From NCBI GenBank assembly GCA_019055375.1, contig JAHQIW010001446.1, positions 31,815 through 95,814 of the forward strand: a stretch of DNA of 64,000 bases. The letters run 5' to 3'. The position numbers and the translations under genes were made by a program. A model generated the notes under the pieces. That model saw nothing but the letters and a program-made list of their open reading frames with translations, was not told the DNA's origin and did not search any database. Of the stretch, positions 39,385 to 51,747 are shown piece after piece. Numbering within the stretch: the first letter of the stretch is position 1; every line of letters begins with the position of its first letter. This DNA comes from Parelaphostrongylus tenuis. Its lineage: Eukaryota; Nematoda; Chromadorea; Rhabditida; Metastrongylidae.

Positions 39385-42300
39385 CATATGTGAAGAAGAC
39401 CGCGAATGTGAAACGTAAGCTTCTTTCCGCTCCTACAAAGCACTACGAAGACCCTCACAAAAAGCAATTTTAGCTCTTAAATCAATAAGATAATGCTCTG
39501 CCCAACGAAAAACCTCTGGAAAGTCCTGCGTCGAAAATAATGCAAGCCGTCCGCAAAGGGTAAAACTCAAGCAAAATTGATGAATCTTCTCCAAAATCGT
39601 TGACTGGTAATCTGGCAACCTCGCCTTTTTCAGGGCCGTTTCGCCAATTTTGGGGGTCACGATTTGAATCCTTCATGTTCACGGGTTTTTCTTTTCGTGT
39701 TATGATGTTTTTATCAAAAATCAAAGAATATGGGTGATATGCAAAACATCCCACCACATGCGGGAATTAAACACGCGTTCCAGCCGTGCAGGAGGCGAGT
39801 TCAACCTCTACACTACCAATGCCATGCTCAGTTACCACTCGCTCTTCGACGTGAACTACCGTGATTGTCAACGACCAGTCTTTCACGAGTTTGACCTAGT
39901 AAGCACATATGGGCGTCAACCCACTTAACCTGGCAGCTTCTGCACATCTTCGGTCAATAAAACCCTTCAAAGTTACTGCTTCTTAGCAGTTCTACGGTGC
40001 TATAGATTGATCTCAAAAATGCTGAAAGGTATGTAAGATTTCCGACCACACGAGGGAGTTGAACGCGTGTTCCACCCATACCGAGGCGTGTGCTGGCTTT
40101 AAACCACCGAAGCCACCGCATTTCCACTCTTTTTTCTTAGATATGTCCTTTCGAAGCTGTCAGTTATGATAAAAGCTTGAGGTCGTGAAGAGTTTTTATG
40201 GCAAAATGGCTGAAAACGACACAAATCAATCATCGACGGACCACCTATTTCCTTCGATGCCGGCTTTTCTATAAATTGCCTTTTTATATATTTATTGTTA
40301 ATTCGATAGCTTATCTATGACAGATATCCGTGGTAAGCTAATCTCTATACTTCACCTTTTACGAGGTAAGGTTCGGTAGCCTAGCACTGATGAAGAAAAC
40401 GGAGGAGCACAGTGCCTTTCGTCTTAGTCAATCCTTGGCTTGGATTAATACTGGCTAAGACAAAAAGCACTGTTCAGCTGACGAGGCTGTCAAAAACCGA
40501 AACACGTGTATTGCACTGTATAAGTGCTCATAAGAGACCATACGCACGGCTCAAAAATAATCATCAGGCACATTAAAATTTGAGCGTGGTCTTAAAAAGA
40601 CACCTGAAGCAAAAACGCGGGAGCTTAAGTTCATTTACCTTGATTAGATGAAAGTCATGGTTAACGAAGAACATAGTCGAATCCGTGAAGTCGCGCGGAT
40701 TAATAGGCATTGGTGCATCACAGAGTAAAATTTGTGACTTCATTTTAGGATACGCAACCAACGACTGAAATAAAAAGTCTTATAAACGATTAGCTCAGCT
40801 TATTGAATCAAAAACCGAAAATAACTGAAAAAAAACACTGAAAAACCATGTCTTGGAGTAAAAAGACAGTGTCAGAGAAAGACAGATTAAAATCGTGGTA
40901 TCAAAACCTAAACACGTGCAATATTATTGCAAACCGACTACCACATAACCCTCTCGGTACCACCCTAATTTTTCGCTCGGCCCACAGCGCGGTCGCCCCG
41001 TTGGCGGCTCCAGCGATATTGTTATAGCTTTCTACAATGCTCCCTGATGATTATTAGAACAACTTCTTCTTCGGATGTGCTTGTATAAACTTCTGTGAGT
41101 TCTATAAAAAGTATGCTGGTGATAGGCTTTTCAGGACCGTGGATTCACGGCCTCTGTATCTCTAACTGGTAACTCTGGACGGTTTGCTCCACCTCCCTGC
41201 GTCTAACAATGGCAAGCTGGAGGTCAGAGGTGCAGAGGAGGTGGAGCAGATCGTCCAAAGTTGCCAGAATGCACAGCCTTGGGTCCACACTGCCGAAAGG
41301 GTTAAATATAAATTCTTTGTAGAGAGCTTGTGATCGCAGGTGCTGCGAAAATATTCAAATGAGTACCAGATTTGTATCGCGGCGCGCACCCCTCACAGTA
41401 AGTTGCACTGAGACAGAACGCCCACGGGGTAACCAGTGTCCCATATGTGGTGCACACGGTGCCGAAAGGAATATTCTCAGCATGATTATTTCGTCGAACT
41501 GACAATAACAGAGAAATTCGATTGATTCGTCAGAAGGAAATTCCTCCTATGGCTTATGAGCGCTGTTCCCTCCTCCAGAGCCAGAATGATCCTGGATAAC
41601 ATAGCATTCAGTATCCACCTAGAATCATCACAAATCCACACTGGCACACATTCATTTCAGCCAAAGTAGAAACGTTTGCTACAACCTTGTGCAAGCTACT
41701 ATCAATACAAAATGATTAGGCAGTATTAGTGGCAAGTTAGAGGGCAATTGTAAAACTGAAAGACTTTCAAAACCTGAAGAACAAGAGGAGAAAAATGTGC
41801 CAGATAGCTACAAACACACACACGAGCCAAACTTACGTAGAGGGTTCTGGCTAGTTCCGTATCAGGAAGTTCAGTGGCTAGGCGCAATGCTTCGAAAGAG
41901 ATTTTCTCATGAGCTCGATCATTCCACGAGAAAAGCACGGCCATTTGGAACGTTGTCACATCCAAATCAAATCGACCACCAGAAGACGTTCCGAAGATGA
42001 TCTGAAGAGAACTGTGAAATTTATTTTCGGAAGGAGAAAACTCCTAAGACCCTGTAGGTATCGAAAAAACTTACAGTTCCACTACTCCAGTGATGCATCC
42101 AATTCAATTTCCTACCACTGTGATGTTTTTTGTAGAAAGCTTCAACCTTTAAATACTCAAAATTACACATTCTCGCTCAAATTGTCAGTCAACAACACCT
42201 CTATAAGGAAATAGAACTGCAAGATATGAGGTCCGCCATACCTCTGGAACAAACTCCTCCAACTCCCTGGGAAGTGATACTCGTACCCGTTCAGCTCCAA

Positions 42301-45300
42301 CACCGCCTCGTCCCCATGCACCGCCGTTAAGAATTTTTATGTTAATGAGATCTAAAGAACGGAGAAATGAACCTATATTCCCAACGAAAACCACCAATAA
42401 GCTAACCTGATAATGTCTTGTTGTTGTTTATGCCCACCAATGACTTCTTGAAGTTGGAGTTGATGTCTTTGTTTACCTCAATATCTTGCAGCATTCGAAA
42501 AAGTTTATTCACGTGTTCAGCTGGCATTCCACACTCCTAGAAAAGATGAAAGCAGATGATTAACCAAAAGAAACAAATTAAAAACACTGATATATTCTAA
42601 GCGCCCTCCAATTAACCCCTATGGAACGACGAGAACCACATTCAATACACCATCTCTTACAAACCTTTTCGCTGAACAGAATCTCTTCACTAAACTTCTA
42701 GTAGTCATTCGACAACACAAAAAAAAAACGGCAAATCTAGCCCACTGCTTGGTTTCTGAAGAGGCTTCTTTAGCGCGCTTTAGCAGTCAAAAAAAAAATT
42801 CGTTTCATATCCAGAGTGTTTTGTATGCTCGGCTGGCGACTGTGGTAGGCACTAAAGTTCAGTACCCATTCGACAGCCTGAAACCTCGGAGAACCTCAAA
42901 CTGGGTTTGCTTTTGGATAGGTCTTCATTGAGCACTACAAAAGCAAAAAGATTACTACGTTTCACACTCGAGCCCTCACTCCACACTCACCTCACTTCAT
43001 ATGTATGCATATAAGAGCTGCATGCGACAAAAACGTGGGAGGATACGTAGGAAATCATGGAAAATCCAAGTAAGCCAGAGAACCTAGACCTTTCCCTCAG
43101 AACGGAGAAAGAAACTCTAATCAAATTTCGAAAATCTCAGGCCCCTTGCGAATAGCGAGTCGCTACGAAGTACTACACGTATAGTGAAAAGCCAAGCCAA
43201 GCATAAGTCGAGCAAACAGTGCACGTCAACAGTAGAAGGCCATTTTCTTCTGGCAGGTACAGCGCACTATGAAGGCCCCGTCGGAAACCAATTATATAGT
43301 TACGATCGCCGTTTTCAAGCTGTGAAATGGCTACTAAAGGTCTATAAGATTAGCTTCGTTCAGCAAAAAATGCCTTGAAATGAACGTGTAGCAGATGGAG
43401 TAGACGCCATCGCCAGAGAGGTTGAGGAGACAACATAACGTGGTGGACCTATCACCTAAACTGATACTTACTCTAAGCTTGTTAACCATTGCTTCTTCTT
43501 TTTCTTGATCGGCGCTCATATCGAGAATAAGTCGTCTAGAGAGATGAGCTTTGTGGAATCGCATAAACACATCCTTGTTAGCAATGTATTTTAGTACAAG
43601 AAGCTGCAAAGTGAACTATTTATGGGAGAAAAACAAATATTAAAATATTTAAGCCAAGTGTATCACGTCCATTCAACGTGTGTAAAAGCCAGATTACCTA
43701 CCCATAGGGGCATAATAATAACGCTAATTGACCTACCAGGTTATTAAGCTTGGCATCGATCTCTTCAGATGTGAGCTTCTTGCTCAGTTGAGTTTTTCGT
43801 AGTAACAGATCACAATAGTTGGCAAGTAGTTCTGGACACTTTGACTCAACCGCTACTGTACGGCTAAAAAGATAAACATGATAGAGCCTATTTGTATTCA
43901 GAGATTTGATCTGTTATATTATGCGAACCTTTTTTTCCCAAGTGGCAGTTCCATTCTGAAGATGGTCGTGTCATTGACGAGGGCTCGGAAAGCCTGAAAA
44001 AAAAGCAAGAAATCAAGGAAATGGGTCAAAAGACTCTGTCCAAGTTTTTTCTCTACTATTACTGAAATGTATAGAAATGAAGATCGATGGGACTAAGAAT
44101 ATAACAGAAGGAGGATACAGCTCTCGGCGTTGATCAATCCTTGACTTAACCCATCCATTCCACTCGGCAAATGTTTTTAGAGGTGACTTAACGTATATCC
44201 GGCCTTTACAAAAACTCGTGATCACCAAACGATGTGTCTAACCAGTGCTGTTATCCTCCCAGACAAGGCTGATAACAATCCACCGATCACTTCAGGATGG
44301 AAGGCTTGATGAGCTTGCCACGATCGCACCATCAATCACACATTTGTCGCAGCACACCTCTAACCACTGCGCCACAAGCGGCCAACAATGATTTTTCAGA
44401 GTCAGATATAACACAAAATCTTAACTACTGGAACAAGGAAGTAGGAATAGTCGTAGAGAAGAACGTTAGGAAGTCGAGATCTCAATGGTGTAGTGGTGGC
44501 ACGCGCTCCCGGAATGAACAGAGTGCGGATTCAAGTCCCAATTGAGGTCGAAACTTCGCACCATTCTATCCTCTCGGCTGAGTCGTAGAGGAGTCTTGTG
44601 TAAGGAATTGATAAAAGAGAAAGGTATTTTCCGGTCATAAGGGAACAAATGAATATTCGACCTCATTCGCTGTACAAGAATTCTCCATAGGATTGTTAGT
44701 AATCAATCGAAAGCTTGAATCTCCAGCTAGAGCCGTACATGTCCGGTTTTCGAATGACCGTTTTATAACACTGTGAAGTTCAAGATATAGATCATGCTTG
44801 ACGCACGCATATTTCTTGCCAGAAAGATCTTTTTTTCTGAACTAGTAATCATCGAAAGCACAATATTTGAAAATCCAGGGCTGTATTTATTTCCTCGAAA
44901 GGCCGCTTCTTTGCAGTGTAGCAGGGAAAGTAAGATCAAACTCACATACGTGGGCGAGGGGATTTTGCTTTTCTACGGAGTGGGGGGCGAGCCCTATGGC
45001 GGATGTAGCCGCTTCAACACGACAGTCGATCCATTGGCTCTTCCGCGAGCTTCAGAAAAACTCGATTTTTGCTAGTAAATTGAAAATGTTTCTCGAAACT
45101 CCAGAAAAGTCTCACTCTAATACTAGAAGATTTTCTCTAGATAATTATATGCTTTTCGTGCTTCAAGCGATCCAATAATCAAATAGCTAGCCGATGTAAA
45201 ACACGACTTTATTCGAAATTTTACAGCAAGATGAAATACTTTTCTCGAAAACCAGCCGCATATAGCTCTCTCCGGAGATTCAAGCTTTCGAATGATTACT

Positions 45301-48300
45301 AACATTACTACGAAAAGTACTCGTACAGCGAATGAGGTCAAAGGCTCATTTGTTCCCTTCTAACCAGAAAGATCCAAGAGAAACACCGCCAAAGTCCCGT
45401 AATAAAAGAGGGACCAATGAACAGACTGGAAATGTAATAAGAAGTATAGGTATTGATCGAACCTTATCTCTTGCCGTTAATAACCGAGCATCATCATAGA
45501 ATCCTTCCTTAACAAGCGTACTGAATCGCTCAAACATGCTTAGCAACTGTGAAATATACTTCTCTGGATCCTGAATAGAGAATTAAATTCTTATTTATAG
45601 GACTGGGAGATCATCTTAGGTGATTAAGACTAAAAATTCCTCTCACTGTTGTAATCGCTGAAGCATTTTCCTTCATATCGTCGAGTCCTTCACCACGTAT
45701 ATGATTATCGACAGCCTTTAACACAACTTCTATCCCAGATGGAGTCCATTTTATCAATCGATACAACATCCGTAACTCTGTAAAGAAAATAATTCAGATT
45801 GATAGCACTCATTTCTCAGCCATTCGGGATGGCATGTGTCGTTCTTGGTACACGACTATTCAGAAGCCTTTTTCGCTGAACAGAACTTTTCCCCCAGATT
45901 TATAGAGATCATTCGATAGCCTGAGAAACGGCGATACCGTGCCTAAGAAATTTTCTTAGTATGTTGTAGCAACCAAGAGGAGGGTGTCGTGGCCGAGTGG
46001 TTGTAATGCTAGTTACGGCGCGTCTAGACCCAATACACTTTCAGCTATCTCCGGCAGTAAAACAACGACAACCTTCTGGAACGTTACTGCCAGGCTATGC
46101 TCGACACTGCAAAAAGACGCGCTCAACCAGTATTTTACGAAGTTCGAGAAGAAGACGAAAAAACTAATCAAATGCTAGAAGTACTGGAATCTGCATAGTT
46201 GACCCTTTTGGGACCGAAGACTCACGGGCTCTGCACCTCTGAGTGGCAACTCTGGACGGTCTGCTCCACCTCCTCAGCATCTACAACCGCCCTCGTTGGA
46301 CGCAACACGCTAGAGGCTATAGATGGAGAGGAGGTGGAGCAGACCGTTCAAAGTTGCCGGTTAGTGATGCAGAGGCCGTGGGGTCCATAGTCCCGAAAGG
46401 AATAACAAAACCTTGAAGACAGAGCAGATAAGAAAAGCAACCAAGAGAAAAATACATCTCGCCTTCACCACGCATTGTCTGCTTGGTTGGCGTCAAAGCT
46501 AGGCTTTTCAGTAAAGTTTCAGTTGTCAATCGACAGCTTTTACAGCCGCGATTCTGATAGTAAGCGCGCCCTCTAGAAACCCTTTTTTAGGCGCTGTAGC
46601 AACAAAAGAAGACTACGTTTTGCAGTCGGAGTTATTAGCTCGCCGATTGCATTTCAAAGCGGATTTAGTGGTAAAATGAGATGAATAATGTTAAGCTGAT
46701 TCGAATAAGAACAATACAAGAGTGGAGACCCCAACTACTAAGATACACAAATGACTGAAAAATCGTTGAGCACTATCGACAAACTGACATCGAGCGTAAT
46801 GCGCTCTATCATTTTGAATGAACTTCATTCTTTTCTGAATTTAGTCATGTATAAGAACTATATGCGCACCAAAAGTATATGAGCGCTTATAACAAATAGC
46901 TAAGTATCAAAATAATATGAAATTTTTAGAAAAAAAAATCTTTTGAAAGGGAGCAAAAGAAAGCCAATCGAATGGAAAGTCTCGCCCAGCTTGTTAAGCG
47001 CGCTGCGCGCAGCGATTTTAATTGATGTCCTCTGAGGGTTACCGGCAAATAGTGCGTGTACAACTGAATATAGAAGGTAAAAACAGGCTGAAGGAGTAGA
47101 TTATGAGTGTTCAAAGATGTATATAGCATACTTTCAACATCGTTTTTGGCGATTAACGAAGGACATTCAGCAAGTATTTGATCTTGGAATTCGACAACGA
47201 GCACTTGGACGCAACTCTCAACAAGCTGAAATATGTAAATAGTTCAAAAATGATCGTATACAAATATCGCAACAATGAAGAAATCTCTATAAGGAACAGG
47301 GCAAACGCCTAGAGGATACATTGAGACTCGCCAGTTTTCCTTTACATGCCAAAACATGAGCCTCCTATAACCAAATTTGTTTGCACAAATGACATTTCGA
47401 CTGATTCCGCCGTTTTCATGCCTGGAACGACCAGACTGTCTACAATCCAGTCAGCCAGACATGTCCATCTCTGCGACGGAACAAATCACTTTTAAATCAA
47501 ATCAAATCAAAACCGCAATGAGATTTTTTTTCTGTGGAACCGACGGAGGTGTTTGGCTAACTGGGTTGTGGACAACCTGGCCTTTCCAAGCCCTGAAGGA
47601 GAATCCGCCGAAAAGACCTTCGTTGAATAGTACGGTTATAATCAGTCTAAATTCTTTCTATTTTGACTGCCACTTGCAGTGGTATGATGTTATAGTATAC
47701 CCAATATGTGGAGTGCTGTGCAAAAACGTTTGCATCAGCCGGGATTTGAACCCAGATCTCACTCTTTCCGGGAGCGTATGCTAAACATTCGTTTTTGCGT
47801 TTTCGACGCTCGTTTTGCACAGCACTCTTATTCACTCGGAAAGAGTGAGATCTGGGTTCGAATCCCGGCAGACGCAAACGTTTTTGCACAGCACTCCACA
47901 TATTGGGTACGGTTATAGAAACTCGCGTCTTGGTTCATTGAGAAAAAAGGTGTACTATTGAATAATGAAGAGGTAAAGCGACAGTCAGTTTTAGGAATCT
48001 AACTCACCCTTGCCACACTTTCTGGATTCGGATTCAGATACTTTCGAGCCCGTTGCTCTTCTTCTTCCAACATCCGATCAGCATACGACATATAATTAAT
48101 GACTCCATTGTCCGCTAAGTACTGTAAAAACCACTTCAGTCATGCTTTGTAAAAATAGTAGAAAAATCGAAGGAACAGCTGTAGCAACTCCCCTTCCCAA
48201 AAACACGCAACCTTAGCATAGATACTAAGGGTTCCCGACTATGTGAAGGCCCATCACTCCACCAGGGTCACCTAACCTATAGGGTTCGGCACTTCCATCT

Positions 48301-51300
48301 CAGAAGCTGAGGTAATAATAAGGTGATAGATAAAAGGTGACAGGTAAGGCAAGCCGAGGTATGCCACATTAGCGACCATCAAGCTATCGGCTCCCATCTC
48401 ATCGAGTAAATTTGGTTCTTTTCCCTTATCGGGACCCATTTTTGTAGAGGTATATTTTGCAGGACGAAGAGTTTCCGTCAAGACATTTGGTAATCACTCG
48501 AAAGCTCAAATTTCGGTGATTCTCAAGTGTAAACATTTCCTGAAAAGACCTTCTTGGAGCGCTGTGGTACTGAGAATAAAGTTTCGTTTCACACGCGCCG
48601 AGCCTCATCGCGCGTATTTCTCTCAAATATTCTAAATTATTTTCCTTTTGCGGAAAGATTCCAAGGTTTTTCATGCTGTAATTAGAGAAGAACTTCGTCT
48701 TGTTGTTCTGTGTAAACTTGAGCTTTAAATTTCCAATTAATTTTGCCATAAATAAAACCCGCAAATAGGTTTGAATGTAGGCAGCCTAAGCATGTCACGA
48801 GGAGCACATGAACGTGTAGAAAACATTTTAAAATATCTGAGTCTAAAGTTCTACCACGTGCCACATGTGAATCAAGCTGCGCGATCGATCGGCCGCGTGA
48901 TCGATACACAGCCACTTACCACCATCACATGTATCACCTATCGTCCCGTTGATCGTCGAGTGACTCGAGCGCGTACCAGGAACACGTCTCTTTCTCCCTA
49001 TCGCGTGCAAGAGAAGCCCAGTGAGTCCTCCGCGCTCTAGGGATTCGCTGAGCACCATATCTTTCTTCTATAGCTTTTGTGAAGAAATTGGACCAATGGT
49101 TCGATGGCCTTCCTGTAGAGCGCTTGATATCCCGAGTAATCCAGTCGGTAACGGCTCTCGTCCATCGGTTGTCGTTGAAGTGCATCACGTGTCCGGCCCA
49201 CCTTATTTTCGACATCCTGGCGTGTAGAACGGCGTCTCTGATTTTCGATCGTTGACGTAGGTCGGAACTTCGGATCCTTTCTGTCATTTGCGAGATACGG
49301 GATCTTCCTAGCATCGACCTTTCGACTGCGCTTTCGATAACGCCAAGTCATCTTTCATCCTGCTTACGTAGCGACCAGGTTTCTGCTGCATACGTCAGGG
49401 CAGGGATAAATGTCGAGTCGAAAAGGTGGGCACGGAGTCGGATGTTCTTTGTCCTCTTCACTACATCTTCGATGCTCTCAAACGTTCCCCAAGCCGCTCC
49501 TTTCCTTCTGCTCAACTCTGAAGCTAGGTCGTTCATCATGTTGATTTCACAACCTAGATAGACGTAACTGTAGCATTCGGAGATTGTCGTTCCGTTAAGC
49601 GTGAATGGGGCATCCAAAACCCATCCGTTCCTCATAAACACATACCATAGCCGAAAGAAATGCGTGCCGGGTGCGAAACGCGATTTTACTGAGCTGCTAC
49701 AGCACTCTGAGACAGCTTTTACGAGTAAAAGTTTTACTGCCATCCATTGGACGTACTTGAAGAGACCGTAGAATCGCTGTTGTCCGAGTACAAATCAAAT
49801 TGTAGAACAAAAACATTCACTCCGATATAGAAGAAAAGGCTATTGGCACTGATGAACCTGAGGACAGGAGTTAATAAAGGAATCACTTCAGCAGTTCCAA
49901 TGTGGTTAGTAGTGCCCTGAGACATACACGTGGCCGATCGTTCGATCTCGCGCCCAGAGCTCATCAACCCTCTCATCCTTCTGAAGTTTCCAAGCTTGTA
50001 CTAGACTTGTCAAGGAAGCATTGACTTATGACATTGGTAGCCCACCAGTAGTCACTGTCATGGCCAGATATGCACCTATCTACCCCTAAATGGAATTAGT
50101 TGAGTTGAATACTGGTGCATCCCTCAGGGACTGATCAATGCCGATGGGGTCTATCCTTTAACCTCTTATCTATAAGCATACCTGTGCAGCTCTCTTCTTA
50201 TAGTAAGCCACCGTCTCCTCTACAAATTCACGTTCGAAATGCTTTCGGTACTGCTCGAGAACATCTTCGAAATAGCAATCTCGTTGGTCGTATAGTGCCA
50301 CTGTAATTGATGTTATTACTTTGGGGAAGCAACTGAGACAGAAAAAGCAACAATAAGCATTCTCTAGGAAAGAATATACGAAAGAAAAACCAAATAGACG
50401 ATGAGAAAATCAGAACCACACAGGAAATCTGAAGAATTTTCTGCTAAGGGTCGCTTAAATAAAGATAAACGATAAAGCTATCGGCTCAGATCAATCCCTG
50501 AAGGATGCGCCATGCACTCAGTTCCATTCGTAACATCGTAGAGGTGAATGGGTGCATATCTGACCTTTGGAATGACCCGTGGTGACCTAGAAGTATTAAG
50601 TCAGTGCTCCCAGACAAGTCTGGTACCAATTTACCTAAGCTCAGGGACGGAAGGCTTGGTGAGCCTTGACGTAGGATCGAACCTTCGTCCACGTTCGCGC
50701 GGCAGGGCATCTCTAACCACGATGGCATACGATCCATTCTTAAACAGAACGAGAAAAAAGAAGTGTCAAACAAATACACAACGACTAAGAGTGGGAAAAA
50801 GATACGGGATGAAGCTGAAGAGGAAAACGATAGAATACAAGCATACCCCAACTCTCTCGAACACCAATAACCAGACGAGCATCGATGGCTTCGCCGTTCC
50901 GTTCCGCCTCAACTAGTCGAAGAGCAGCCGCAAGCAGCTTCAAGCTTATATGCTGGAAAACAACCTTCTTCCATGTCTCGAGCATCTCCTGAAAATTTCG
51001 CCGGTAAACAAAAAAAAAAGAGTCAGTTCCTGCGAGAATCACAAAATGACACATACTTCCCGGACTGTTTTACTTCTGTATTGCCTCGAAACACGACCAC
51101 CTTCGCTATTGGAAGGAGGAAGCGCAGGAGGGCCGGTTTCAGGATCAATTGCCTTCAAGAGATTGATCATTTACCAGAATATGAAAATAAACTGACTGGC
51201 TTACCATAAATGGTAGTGGGAGGATAGCTGTCTGCTGATGAAACTTGGTCCACTCATTTATATAAGCTTTCAGTAAAGCTTGGTCACCTCGTTCCATATG

Positions 51301-51709
51301 GCAGTTTATTCGCTAAACTAATATTTTAGTAGGTATATAGCCAAACTCAAACAGGAAAAAAGATCTTATTTTATGAGCTCCTCAAAAACAGAAGAGAACA
51401 AGAAGAGGAATGACTTCTTACGAACCGATGGGTTCCATAGAGACCGAAACAATGTGGGTGGCCAGCCCCCCCCCCCCTTCCCCACCCCCTCCTTATGTCA
51501 AATGTTCTACATCCACTCAACGTCCTTGCTAGAAATTGGGTTCTTGGCCTTTTATTGATTCGTCTTTCAAATGTTTCTTTTTCCACTGCGCGGATCCCAA
51601 TACTTCATACGTATATGTGCATATATATGTATGTATATATACATATATATGCCTAGATATACATATATATACATATGCATATATGTATGTATATACATGT
51701 ATATATACA

Positions 51710-51747
<38 letters not shown>

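Noticed and set aside
43184..43378. Open frame next to cul-5 exon 13
   Set aside because: It lies in intron 13 on the opposite strand, with no family match or splice support.
47250..47660. CRISPR-like or ordered direct repeats
   Set aside because: The region carries scattered repeat words but no regular spacing, and the genome is eukaryotic.
50548..50916. 122-codon plus-strand frame
   Set aside because: It overlaps a SINE and the antisense of cul-5 exon 5; it is a shadow frame.
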